Shown piece by piece: positions 53,200 to 61,955 of a stretch of DNA of 64,000 nucleotides (positions are counted from its first letter, which is position 1; every line of letters starts with the position of its first letter). Source of the stretch: Thalassobacterium sedimentorum (GTDB taxonomy: Bacteria; Verrucomicrobiota; Verrucomicrobiia; Opitutales; Coraliomargaritaceae); contig NZ_JARXIC010000012.1 in the NCBI RefSeq assembly GCF_031127905.1, forward strand, positions 62,001-126,000. Direction: 5' to 3'. The notes beneath the pieces were generated by a model. That model was given only the letters and a program-made list of their open reading frames with translations. It made no database searches and was not told where the DNA came from. Made by a program: the position numbers and the translations under genes.

Positions 53200-56175
53200 A
53201 TGAAAACCCTAATTCGTATCTTTCTTATCTTTATTGGCTTGCTTGTTATTGTGGCGGGCGCTGGCTACTTTATAGTGATGCGACCTTCCTTTCAAAAGAA
53301 GTTGGTGGAAAGTCAGCTGCCCGTTGGAAGCAGTATTCAGTTTGTAAAGGTGACTCCGAGCCGTATCGAGCTCTCCGAGTTGAAATTACAACTAGCGGAT
53401 GGCACCACCGCAAAGGTAAAACATTTGCGCTCTGACTTTTCGCCCATGGCAGCACTGTTTCATGATACGATTGAATTGCGAGGGCTTCAGGTCGATGGAT
53501 TGGTGGTTCAACTACCCGCAGCGATGGCGGCACCGACCAGCAGTCGCAGTGAGTCATCCGTCGGCACAGGCGCGCCTGCGCCGATGGATGGAACTCGCGA
53601 AGCGATCGAGCATAAGGAGGAAGTTACCAGTTCGCCTACAGATGCGCTTTATGCCTTAGGGGACCTTGGGATTCTTTTTGATATTGATTCCGTTCAGTTG
53701 AATGGGGCCTTGATTGATGCAGTAAGAAATCGTTACACTTTCGATATCGGTTCTGATCGTATGGCACCGGGCGCACAGACCACTGTCGAGGCTGCGCTCA
53801 AATTAGAGTCGCAAGAGGGGCTGCAAGGAGGTTTGAAAGAGTTCACCTCTCAGGCGCGTCTGATTTTTACTCAAAAGCAAGCGGGTGGTTTTGAACAGTT
53901 ACATGTGGAGTCGCAGACCGAGGGCAGTGATGCCAATGGGGGGAGCTTAGTTTCGATTTCACAAAGTCTTGATTTGATGATCAATGGGTTTGAAGAGTCT
54001 GGTAGTTTTACGGCAAGTTTTAATGCAGATCTGCCGCATCCTGAAGTATTCGCGCCAGAATTGCTGGCACTGCAAGGTCTGTCACTGCAGGGAGCGTTGA
54101 AGGCCTCTGCTGAGGGGAGTGCGCTGATCTTAGAGACCGCTGACTTCGAGGCTTTGTCTCGAGGGGAGCAAGTGGCGAGCGTGAAACTCAAGCAGAGATT
54201 AACCTTAGGCGCGGAACAGGAAATCGTCGGAGAGTTGATGCAGATCAATCTCATTAACTTACCGCTGGCATGGTTGAATCCATGGTTGGGGCGGGGGCTG
54301 CAACTCTCTGGTGATCCCTTATCGGCTCAAGTGACTGTGTCCGGCGAGTCGAGTGGTGCCTTGCAAGTAAAAACCCTGGCGCCATTGCAGATCGGGCCGC
54401 TTGCACTTTACCAAAATGATCAGGTGCTGTTACAGGAAATTAGCCTTCGAATGACTCCAGTCGCTCGAGTCGAGGCTGACCAAAGCATTCATTTTGATGT
54501 GGGTGATTTACAGTTATTGGATCGCTATGGTGTTGTGCTGAGTGGCCAGGTGAGCGCTTCGCAAGGAGAGGGCACGGGCGCTTCACAGCTGGCCGGTATG
54601 CAAGCAGAAGTTAATTTAGACCTCGGCTTAGCCGAATTACTGCGGCAACCTGTGTTTGCGGGAGTCGGAAACCTCATGGCAGGTCAAGCACACGTCTTAT
54701 TGGATGTGGATGGCACTGCTGACTATCCTGCTCAAATCCAGGTGGGTATTACAGGCTTGCGTGCGCGTGAGCTACCGGGTTCGCGACAAGATTATCGTTT
54801 CGCTGTGCAGCTTAAGGAGACGGCTTCAGGTAGCTATGCCGTGGGTTCAAATTTCCAGGCTGGATCGGAGCAACGTCCTAGCACTAGCCTGCAACTGGCA
54901 GGGCAAGTGCAACCTGAGCAACAGCCGATGCCTTTCAAAATACAACTGACTGGCCCGCTTGTTTCACAAAGTGATATCGACTTATTATTGGCCGCATTGC
55001 AGTCCCCGCCAGCGACCAATTCTGCTGTAATAGACGATCCGATGCCCCAGGACAGTGCGAAGTCTCCTGCTGACACGTCGTCGGTCGCGTCCTCTTCAGG
55101 TCATCCCGAGCCTCCGCTTTGGGCTGATTATAATGGTGAAATATCGGTCCAGATTGATGAGTTGTCCTTACAGTCAGGTCATACGATTCGGGATCTGCGG
55201 GTGAAGGCTGAGGTCTCGGAAGCCTTGCTGCGCTTGAGTGAACTCGCTGCAGCAATGCAGGAGGGCCAACTTTCAGGAGAGGGCCAGGTGACTTACGATG
55301 CGAATTTGGATAAGGCATATGCGATGCGCACCTCGTTAAGCTTTAAAAATGTTGATCCAAGTATGTTCTCCAAGCAAGCCTCAGGTAGCTTTCCCGTCCG
55401 AGGGCTCTTTGATGGCAATTTTAATGTCAGTGGTCGTGGTGCGAGCCTGCAACAGACCATTGAAGACTCAGAAGCGGATCTCTTGGTGACAGGTCGAGAG
55501 GGGGTCTTAACCGCATTTGAGTTAGACGATCGCAGCCAGCTCGGGCTATTGGGAGTTGGCATCCTTGGACAAAGCCTCAAGCGTCCAGGAATCACTGCGA
55601 TGGCGCAAGCAGTCCCTTATTTTAAAGATATGAAGTTTGAAAACTTCACCTTAAAGTTAGTTCGAGCTCAGGATAAGAAAGTAAACATACCAGAACTTAA
55701 GTTTATTGGTGATAATCTTCGCATTAATGGGCAAGGTGTGATTGCTGCAAGCAGTCTCAATGAAGTGCTCAATCAACCTCTGGATCTTACGCTTGGGCTA
55801 GCCGCAAAAGGACGTTTGATTGAGTATCTGGATACACTTCAGCTATTAGGCCCGAAAATCGATGAAGATGGTTTTCGTAATTGGAATAAAGATATCGTGA
55901 TTGGTGGCACACTCGGAGCGCCTAATACCAGCTCACTCAAAGATTTACTCAATAATGCTGCCCGTAGTGCATTCTCCAGTTCTAACTCGGATCAAGAATC
56001 TACGCCGGCAACATCCTCTTCTGGCAAGGGCGAAGCAGCGATTCCACCAGCAGATGGCAGTGCTGAGAATCTGAATGCCGTGCCGAATGAAAAAAAGAAA
56101 TCCAAAGAGGAAAAGCGCCGGGATGATATCGAAATGGGCTTGGATTTGCTCAATTCTATGTTTGGTTCTCCATAA
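53200..56175 (+). CDS. Large AsmA-like periplasmic protein
   Basis: 991 residues. An N-terminal transmembrane helix (IFLIFIGLLVIVAGAGYFIV) is followed by repeated beta-rich segments (SRIELSELKLQLADG; LRELRGLQVDGLV-type), low-complexity Ser/Thr/Pro linkers near residues 110-140 and 620-645, and a C-terminal AsmA-like domain (about residues 720-945) with FENFTLKLVRAQDKKVNIPELKF split by loops. The last 45 residues are Lys/Glu-rich. AsmA/TamB-like proteins are thought to form bridges for phospholipid transport to the outer membrane. An inverted repeat follows the stop. Confidence 0.82.
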   Translation: MKTLIRIFLIFIGLLVIVAGAGYFIVMRPSFQKKLVESQLPVGSSIQFVKVTPSRIELSELKLQLADGTTAKVKHLRSDFSPMAALFHDTIELRGLQVDGLVVQLPAAMAAPTSSRSESSVGTGAPAPMDGTREAIEHKEEVTSSPTDALYALGDLGILFDIDSVQLNGALIDAVRNRYTFDIGSDRMAPGAQTTVEAALKLESQEGLQGGLKEFTSQARLIFTQKQAGGFEQLHVESQTEGSDANGGSLVSISQSLDLMINGFEESGSFTASFNADLPHPEVFAPELLALQGLSLQGALKASAEGSALILETADFEALSRGEQVASVKLKQRLTLGAEQEIVGELMQINLINLPLAWLNPWLGRGLQLSGDPLSAQVTVSGESSGALQVKTLAPLQIGPLALYQNDQVLLQEISLRMTPVARVEADQSIHFDVGDLQLLDRYGVVLSGQVSASQGEGTGASQLAGMQAEVNLDLGLAELLRQPVFAGVGNLMAGQAHVLLDVDGTADYPAQIQVGITGLRARELPGSRQDYRFAVQLKETASGSYAVGSNFQAGSEQRPSTSLQLAGQVQPEQQPMPFKIQLTGPLVSQSDIDLLLAALQSPPATNSAVIDDPMPQDSAKSPADTSSVASSSGHPEPPLWADYNGEISVQIDELSLQSGHTIRDLRVKAEVSEALLRLSELAAAMQEGQLSGEGQVTYDANLDKAYAMRTSLSFKNVDPSMFSKQASGSFPVRGLFDGNFNVSGRGASLQQTIEDSEADLLVTGREGVLTAFELDDRSQLGLLGVGILGQSLKRPGITAMAQAVPYFKDMKFENFTLKLVRAQDKKVNIPELKFIGDNLRINGQGVIAASSLNEVLNQPLDLTLGLAAKGRLIEYLDTLQLLGPKIDEDGFRNWNKDIVIGGTLGAPNTSSLKDLLNNAARSAFSSSNSDQESTPATSSSGKGEAAIPPADGSAENLNAVPNEKKKSKEEKRRDDIEMGLDLLNSMFGSP

Positions 56176-56177
56176 AA

Positions 56178-56203
56178 CAGGACGAGCCCTTCGACTCGTC
56201 CTG
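56178..56203 (+). terminator. Hairpin after the AsmA-like gene
   Basis: Perfect 9-bp arms CAGGACGAG (56178-56186) and CTCGTCCTG (56195-56203) around an 8-base loop, starting 2 bp after the stop. The following sequence is only weakly T-rich, so this may be a terminator or a 3' stabilising hairpin. Confidence 0.6.
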
Positions 56204-56318
56204 CGCAATTTAGATATTCTAGGGGCGACCGCAACTGTGCTCGTTTCAAGAGCGTATCGCGATCCACGGGTAGAACACCCATTTGCTTATTAGAAGGATC
56301 GTGATTCGCTCAATTTCC

Positions 56319-57077
56319 TTACAACTTTAATCCTTCAGCGATGGCGGCTTCTTGCAGTAAATTGATCTCGGCAATGCCCTTGGCTCCGAGGTCGAGCAGG
56401 GTGTTCATTTCATCACGTGTAAAAGTGGCTTCTTCGCCGGAGCTTTGTACTTCTACGTATTTACCAGAGCCAGTCATTACCAAGTTGGCATCGACGGTGG
56501 CGTCCTTGTCTTCGACATAGTTGAGGTCGAGCACAGGCGTATCTTTAAATACGCCTACGGACACAGCTGCTACGGAATCTGTGAAAGGATTCTCGGCCAA
56601 CTTGCCATCAGCAATTAGTTTTTGAATTGCAATTTGTGCAGCTACATAGGCGCCAGTGATGGAGGCGGTGCGGGTGCCTCCATCGGCTTGCAGCACGTCG
56701 CAGTCGATCCAAAGAGTCTTGCCTGTCAGTTTTTTGAGGTCAAAAACCGCACGTAAAGAACGCCCAATCAACCGTTGAATTTCAATGGTGCGTCCGTCTG
56801 CTTTGCCACGGCTGATATCGCGTTGCTTGCGATCCAGCGTGCTATAAGGAAGCATCGAATACTCCGCGGTCATCCAGCCGCCTTCGACTTTTTGTGCCCG
56901 CATCCAACCCGGCACACGCTCGTCGATCGATGCCGCGCAGATGACGCGTGTCTTTTCAAAGCTCACCAACACTGAGCCCAGCGCGTGTGGAGCGATGCCA
57001 GTTTCAAAAGAAATCGGGCGGAGTTGATCGATGGCGCGACCATCTGGACGAGCGAAAGGTGCTAAAATATCTGTCAT
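56319..57077 (-). CDS. rph: Ribonuclease PH
   Basis: About 252 residues from ATG 57077 (TDILAPFARPDGRAIDQLRP); a start three codons upstream is possible. Phosphorolytic 3'-exoribonuclease that trims tRNA ends. Signatures: GSVLVSFEKTRVICAAS, GWMTAEYSMLPYSTLDRKQRD, LIGRSLRAVFDL, IDCDVLQADGGTRTASITGA and the C-terminal MTGSGKYVEVQSSGEEATF. Normal length. Confidence 0.96.
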   Translation of the reverse strand: MTDILAPFARPDGRAIDQLRPISFETGIAPHALGSVLVSFEKTRVICAASIDERVPGWMRAQKVEGGWMTAEYSMLPYSTLDRKQRDISRGKADGRTIEIQRLIGRSLRAVFDLKKLTGKTLWIDCDVLQADGGTRTASITGAYVAAQIAIQKLIADGKLAENPFTDSVAAVSVGVFKDTPVLDLNYVEDKDATVDANLVMTGSGKYVEVQSSGEEATFTRDEMNTLLDLGAKGIAEINLLQEAAIAEGLKL

Positions 57078-57185
57078 GGGAAGCATCTAGTTGGGCTTTA
57101 CTGTGCTTTTCAACCAATAAGCGCGACTCATGACAGATCTCATCGGTGAAGCTTTATTTTCTGACGCTGGAAGCTCTAAACTGAT

Positions 57186-59105
57186 TTATTTACTGATCAG
57201 CGGCGGCATCGGTAAATTGAGGTTAGTTGCGATGATGCGCACTAGGCTTAGCTCATCTTGAGCGACTCTACCGTCTTCCAATACAACGCTGAGTGCACCC
57301 TCGAAGATTATTTTTTTCTGTGGTAAGGGGAGGTCCGAGAACAAATCCAAGGCGGCTTCGAGCGCTTCAAAGGTGATATCTTCTTCGGGTAATAAAATCG
57401 ATTGTTTCAATAGATAGCGGTTACACTTGCGAGCGCCGGCCTGAAAGGCTGCCTCACGTTCTTTTACTGCAGCGGATGCCGTATAGCTGATTGCCGAAAG
57501 CAAGACGCAGATGGGCATTTCCATCTGTGCAGGTGGCAGTGGTTTCACTTGACGTGATGGGGCTTGACGTGCGCTTAAATATGCAGCAACTCCACGCAGT
57601 AAGGCGAGTTCTTCTAACTCAATCGAGCCATCGCTATGCGCTAACTCCCGAATCAGATCTGATATGTTTGCCAGAATATTGAGATCTCTGGCAGCGGCCA
57701 TCGGTAGGGCGACATCGAACAGCGCAAATCGTTGATTCAAATCGAGTACCCGCAAGCGCGGTAGCCAGTCTGCTGTTTCACGATAAATCGCAGCATCTAC
57801 TTGCGTCTTGACTAGTGATAACTGAGTGGAGTCATCCTCCTTGGCACTGGCTGATATCTGTAACCCGATCAATACGGCACAGGCAGCATTGCGACTCTGG
57901 TGTAGGCGGTTCAAGTCTTTTTCAATTTGTCCATGAATCTCCTGAGCCGTTAGAATCGCTGCCGCGCTGATTTGGCCAATGCTGTTGATGAAATCATGTG
58001 CCTGCATCGGCGTTTTGGGGGGCTTTGATGAGCTGGCAGTGGACTGAGGCTGATCGGAGTGTTCGCTTGCAGTGACAAAACGGCCATCCCAGCTGGGCTC
58101 AATCGCGGTAATACGTTGTTCCAGGGGCGGGTGCGTCGCAAACATACTGATATGTCTCGACTTGAGTGCGTTGGCAAAAAAGAAGTGGGCGGCTTCCTGG
58201 GAGTGTGCATTGGCGATTGCTCCGCGCAGTGGTGTGCCTCCAATCTTTTTCAATGCCCCCGCGATGCCCTCGGGATTTCGAGTAAACTGCACCGCTGCCG
58301 CATCGGCTAAAAACTCACGCTGACGTGAAATTGCACTCTGAATTAAGCGTCCAAAAAATACGCCGATGTAACCAATTGCCATGACTGCGATACCGATCAA
58401 AATGATCGCGATCATCGCTCCACCACCGTCTTTCCCACGACGACGGCCGCCCCCTAATAGTCCTGCCTCTGCGGTACTTCTGAACACTAGCTGCCCCAGC
58501 ACTGCAATCGCCAGAATGCCGAAAAGCACTCCCATCAGACGAATATTAAGGCGCATGTCGCCATTCAGTATGTGGCTGAACTCGTGTGCGACCACACCCT
58601 GTAATTCATCACGGTTCAACGTGCGGATACAGCCACGTGTTACAGCCACTACTGCATCCGCCGGACTAAAGCCAGCCGCAAAGGCATTGATCCCATCTTC
58701 CGGTAATAAATAAACATCCGGCATCGGCACACCGGATGCGATCGACATCTCTTCCACGATATTCATCAATACGCGTTCGTCGGCATTCTGAGTTGTTTGC
58801 TCAATTTGGATGCCTCCCATTGACCGCGCTACATAGCCACCACCAGAGCGCAACTGCGCTACCTTAAAGAGCGAGCAAGCGCTGACCAATAGGATCACTG
58901 CTCCAAGTGTGCCCAAAAACAGATCTGGTTGCCACCAGGTAATGGGGGCGTTGACTGCATCCTGTGCCTTAAAAAAGCCAGCCCCCGCTACATAAGCCAC
59001 TATTCCATATAGGGCGATGGCGATGCTGATGACTGCCATCGCAAAGAGCACCAGCATCAGGCGTGTACGCTTACGAGCCAACTCCTGGGCTTCAAAAAAA
59101 TCCAT
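57186..59105 (-). CDS. M48 (HtpX-like) zinc metallopeptidase with TerB-like C-terminus
   Basis: 639 residues. Two transmembrane helices (residues 16-45 and 62-82) are followed by the M48 domain with zinc motif HEFSH at 174-178 and AAVQFTRNPEGIAGALKKI, and two more hydrophobic segments (188-210, 226-256) within it. Residues 345-640 are extra: a Ser/Pro linker, a helical region, then a TerB-like helical domain (LIRELAHSDGSIELEELALL; EGALSVVLEDGRVAQDELSL), repeated acidic loops typical of TerB. HtpX-type proteases clear damaged membrane proteins. It is 21 bp downstream of lemA on the same strand, a common pairing. Confidence 0.87.
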   Translation of the reverse strand: MDFFEAQELARKRTRLMLVLFAMAVISIAIALYGIVAYVAGAGFFKAQDAVNAPITWWQPDLFLGTLGAVILLVSACSLFKVAQLRSGGGYVARSMGGIQIEQTTQNADERVLMNIVEEMSIASGVPMPDVYLLPEDGINAFAAGFSPADAVVAVTRGCIRTLNRDELQGVVAHEFSHILNGDMRLNIRLMGVLFGILAIAVLGQLVFRSTAEAGLLGGGRRRGKDGGGAMIAIILIGIAVMAIGYIGVFFGRLIQSAISRQREFLADAAAVQFTRNPEGIAGALKKIGGTPLRGAIANAHSQEAAHFFFANALKSRHISMFATHPPLEQRITAIEPSWDGRFVTASEHSDQPQSTASSSKPPKTPMQAHDFINSIGQISAAAILTAQEIHGQIEKDLNRLHQSRNAACAVLIGLQISASAKEDDSTQLSLVKTQVDAAIYRETADWLPRLRVLDLNQRFALFDVALPMAAARDLNILANISDLIRELAHSDGSIELEELALLRGVAAYLSARQAPSRQVKPLPPAQMEMPICVLLSAISYTASAAVKEREAAFQAGARKCNRYLLKQSILLPEEDITFEALEAALDLFSDLPLPQKKIIFEGALSVVLEDGRVAQDELSLVRIIATNLNLPMPPLISK

Positions 59106-59126
59106 TCAATTCCTCTTAATCCAGAA

Positions 59127-59726
59127 TTAGAAGCTAACTTTTACTGCCTCACGCTCGCGCTCTTCAGTGATTTCAAATAGCTGTGCTTCGCGGAAGCCCA
59201 TGGCATTGGAAATCAGCACAGCTGGAAAGACTTCTCGCTTGGTGTTGTAGGTCATTACGGCATCGTTGTAAGCTTGGCGAGCAAAGGCAATTTTGTTTTC
59301 TGTAGATGTCAGTTCTTCGGTAAGCTGCATCATATTTTGATTGGCCTTCAGGTCGGGATAAGCCTCCGACAATGCAAAGAATTTCGACATGGCCCCCGTC
59401 AATGCAGTCTCTGCGCCCATTAGCTGTTTGATTGCGTCAGGATTACCGGGATCGCTCGCTGCAGCTTGTCCCGCAGAGGCCGCACCGTTACGCGCTGCAA
59501 TCACTGCTTCCAAGGTTTCGCGCTCATGCGATAAGTATCCTTTCGCCGTTTCCACTAAATTTGGAATCAAGTCGTAACGACGTTTCAGCTGCACATCGAT
59601 CTGCGAAAACGCATTTTTAAAGCGATTTCGTAAGGTCACCAGACCATTGTAAATTCCCATCACCCACAGCGCCACAACCACGCAAAACGCAACAAGCACG
59701 GCCAGTATAATTAATCCAATCGTCAT
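59127..59726 (-). CDS. lemA: LemA family protein
   Basis: 199-residue LemA: an N-terminal transmembrane helix (IGLIILAVLVAFCVVVALWVM) then a long helical domain with YNGLVTLRNRFKNAFSQIDVQLKRRYDLIPNLVET, here given in pieces, and FARQAYNDAVMTYN. The C-terminus is periplasmic or cytoplasmic in different models; function is unclear, but LemA is often coupled to M48 proteases, as here. Probably one operon with the M48 gene. Confidence 0.94.
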   Translation of the reverse strand: MTIGLIILAVLVAFCVVVALWVMGIYNGLVTLRNRFKNAFSQIDVQLKRRYDLIPNLVETAKGYLSHERETLEAVIAARNGAASAGQAAASDPGNPDAIKQLMGAETALTGAMSKFFALSEAYPDLKANQNMMQLTEELTSTENKIAFARQAYNDAVMTYNTKREVFPAVLISNAMGFREAQLFEITEEREREAVKVSF

Positions 59727-60130
59727 AGTATTTCCTTTTGTAATATAATGTTAAAAATGCGCGCTAAACTAACGCGGTTAACTTTTGAAAACAATTATCT
59801 ATCTAAAAATAGTCGTAATACAATTACCTAAAGTAGAAAAATGAACTCATAGGCGTGTTTTACGGAGGGAAAAACGCCCATGATAACGTGACTGAGGCGG
59901 ATAAACTATTGGCGGTTATTGGGGAGGCTGTTTATTGCTTCGAGGGCTACGTACCTTTGGATTGATCGTTTAAAAGAAACGGTATTCTTTATAGTTATGA
60001 GAGTGCGATCAGGGAACGTTTATCTTCACGAACAATTGCTTCAGGACTTGAGTCAACAGATGATGAAAGCTGACTATGTGGTAGTGGCAGAGTTGTTCAA
60101 AAGCAAGCAGGGAAGGGGATTCGAGCTGCT
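59727..60130. other. 404-bp intergenic region between lemA and the LysE gene
   Basis: Divergent promoter region. The half next to lemA is AT-rich. A 71-codon frame (59919-60134) overlaps the LysE start by 4 bp; its first half has no family resemblance, but an internal ATG at 59997 would give 45 residues ending FKSKQGRGFELL. I do not accept it as a gene. No tRNA or riboswitch seen. Confidence 0.55.
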
Positions 60131-60742
60131 ATGAGTATTGCTGGAAGTTTAGGGCTCCTACTACTGCTTGTTACACTGGCTGTGATTCCTGGACCAAGTG
60201 ATTTATTGGTTGCAGGTAGTGCGCTGAGGCGAGGTTACCGGAGTGCCGTGGATGTAACACTGGGCATTCTGCTTGCAGATTTGATTTTCATTCTCGCGGT
60301 CGTTTACGGAGCCAGTCTTGCTTCGGACTATTCTATTCGCTATCAGGAATGCTTGAGCTGGATCTCCGCTGGAGTACTCACTGGCCTCGGGGTTTGGATG
60401 CTCTGTGTGAAGGTCGGTCGGCCTGAAATGGAATCAGAGCAGAGCATAAAACGAGAGTTTAGTTTTGCTGCAGGTTTCGCGATTACCTTTCTTGATCCTA
60501 AAGCCTTAGCCTTCTATCTGGGAGTATTACCTGCTTTTTTCGATATCGAGAACTTTACTGTCATGGATATTCTGGTGCTGTTGCTTCTAGTCTCGGTAGT
60601 TATTTGCATAACCAAGGCTTTTTATGTTTGGGTTGCAGTCACTGGTATGAGGCTATTGCCCTCTGCGAAAGCACAATCGATATTATTAAAGATGACTGGT
60701 GTCGCCCTTATTTTTATCGGTGCTTATCGGATCTTATTGTAA
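60131..60742 (+). CDS. LysE/RhtB-family amino acid exporter
   Basis: 203 residues, six transmembrane helices. The family signature PGPSDLLVAGSALRRGYRSA (PGP near residue 21) and the second-half GFAITFLDPKALAFYLGVLP are clear. Exports amino acids or small metabolites across the inner membrane; substrate not predictable. No LysR-type regulator adjoins it. An inverted repeat follows the stop. Confidence 0.9.
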   Translation: MSIAGSLGLLLLLVTLAVIPGPSDLLVAGSALRRGYRSAVDVTLGILLADLIFILAVVYGASLASDYSIRYQECLSWISAGVLTGLGVWMLCVKVGRPEMESEQSIKREFSFAAGFAITFLDPKALAFYLGVLPAFFDIENFTVMDILVLLLLVSVVICITKAFYVWVAVTGMRLLPSAKAQSILLKMTGVALIFIGAYRILL

Positions 60743-60770
60743 AGCAAGAGAATCAGGTTGCTGGGGATTG

Positions 60771-60811
60771 TGAAGGTTCGAAAGCTCTCGGGCTTCGTTT
60801 CGGAACCTTCA
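60771..60811 (+). terminator. Hairpin downstream of the LysE gene
   Basis: Arms TGAAGGTTC (60771-60779) and GAACCTTCA (60803-60811) are perfect complements, with additional GAAAGC/GCTTCGTTTC pairing inside. No T-run follows. It may terminate lysE or the convergent ACR3 transcript. Confidence 0.45.
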
Positions 60812-60902
60812 GATTGAGCCGAAATCGATTTATTCGGTAAGTTGCGTCAACACCGTCCTCGATGCGGAAAGAAATATCGATGCAGAGGGCAAATGTGGCC
60901 GC

Positions 60903-61955
60903 TTATGCGGATGGGAACATGGAGCGAGTGCTATTGGCATAGCGCACCAGTGCCAACATTACCGGCACCTCGACCAGAACGCCAACGATGGTGACCAATA
61001 CAGCCGGTGAGGACGCACCAAAGAGTGTAATCGCAACTGCAACGGACAACTCGAAAAAATTAGACGCTCCGATCATACCAGCGGGTGCGGCGATATCGTG
61101 ACTCAAGCGTAGCTTGCGGCAGGTACAATACGACAGGAAGAAAATCAGGCAGGTCTGAATAATTAAGGGGATCGCAATCAACGCGATATGGAAAGGATTG
61201 CTCAAGATCACATCACCTTGAAAAGAAAAGATCAGTATCAGGGTAAGCAGTAAGCCTCCAATTGTGACGTTATTAAACTTGGGGATGAAAGCGTCGTTAA
61301 AGTAATCTTCACCCTTGGTTTTGATAATATAATTTCTGGTAAGAACGCCACCAACCAAAGGGATGACCACAAAGAGAAAGACCGAGAGCAAGAGAGTATC
61401 CCAGGGGATGGTGATCCCCCCCACACCCAGCAACAGTGCCACAATAGGGGTGAAGGCGATCAAAATGATCAGGTCATTAGTCGCCACCTGCACCACAGTG
61501 TAGGCCGCGTTGCCCTTGGTCAAATGACTCCAGACAAACACCATCGCGGTGCAGGGAGCCGCTCCGAGTAGCACCGCGCCAGCGAGGTATTGCTTTGCGA
61601 GATCGGCGGGAATGAAAGCCTTGAAGACGACATAAAAGAAGAAAGCCGAAATGGCGAACATACTAAAAGGCTTGATCAGCCAGTTCATCACCCAAGTCAC
61701 GTAAAGCCCCTTGGGATTTCGCCGCACATTTGTGACGCTGGCGAAATCAACTTTCATCATCATCGGGTAGATCATTAGCCAAATCAACACAGCGATGGGA
61801 ATGGATACTTTCGCATATTCCAACTGCCCTAAGGCAGCGGGAATTGTTGGCAAAAACTTACCGATTAAGACACCCGTCACCATGCAAAGGATGACCCAAA
61901 GGGTTAAGTTTTTTTCAAAAAAACTGATTCCTGATTCTTGATTCTCTTTTTTCAT
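60903..61955 (-). CDS. acr3: Arsenite efflux permease, ACR3 family
   Basis: 350-residue ACR3-type (arsB-functional) arsenite/antimonite exporter with about ten transmembrane helices. The essential cysteine C135 lies in GAAPCTAMVFVWSHL, and NFFELSVAVAITLFG is conserved near the C-terminus. It expels As(III) from the cytoplasm and can work with the ArsA ATPase encoded upstream. Its start overlaps the arsA stop by 4 bp (ATGA), showing translational coupling. Confidence 0.95.
   Translation of the reverse strand: MKKENQESGISFFEKNLTLWVILCMVTGVLIGKFLPTIPAALGQLEYAKVSIPIAVLIWLMIYPMMMKVDFASVTNVRRNPKGLYVTWVMNWLIKPFSMFAISAFFFYVVFKAFIPADLAKQYLAGAVLLGAAPCTAMVFVWSHLTKGNAAYTVVQVATNDLIILIAFTPIVALLLGVGGITIPWDTLLLSVFLFVVIPLVGGVLTRNYIIKTKGEDYFNDAFIPKFNNVTIGGLLLTLILIFSFQGDVILSNPFHIALIAIPLIIQTCLIFFLSYCTCRKLRLSHDIAAPAGMIGASNFFELSVAVAITLFGASSPAVLVTIVGVLVEVPVMLALVRYANSTRSMFPSA

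Noticed and set aside
59919-60134. 71-codon frame upstream of the LysE gene
   Set aside because: No recognisable features or ribosome site; only the 4-bp overlap with the next gene speaks for it.
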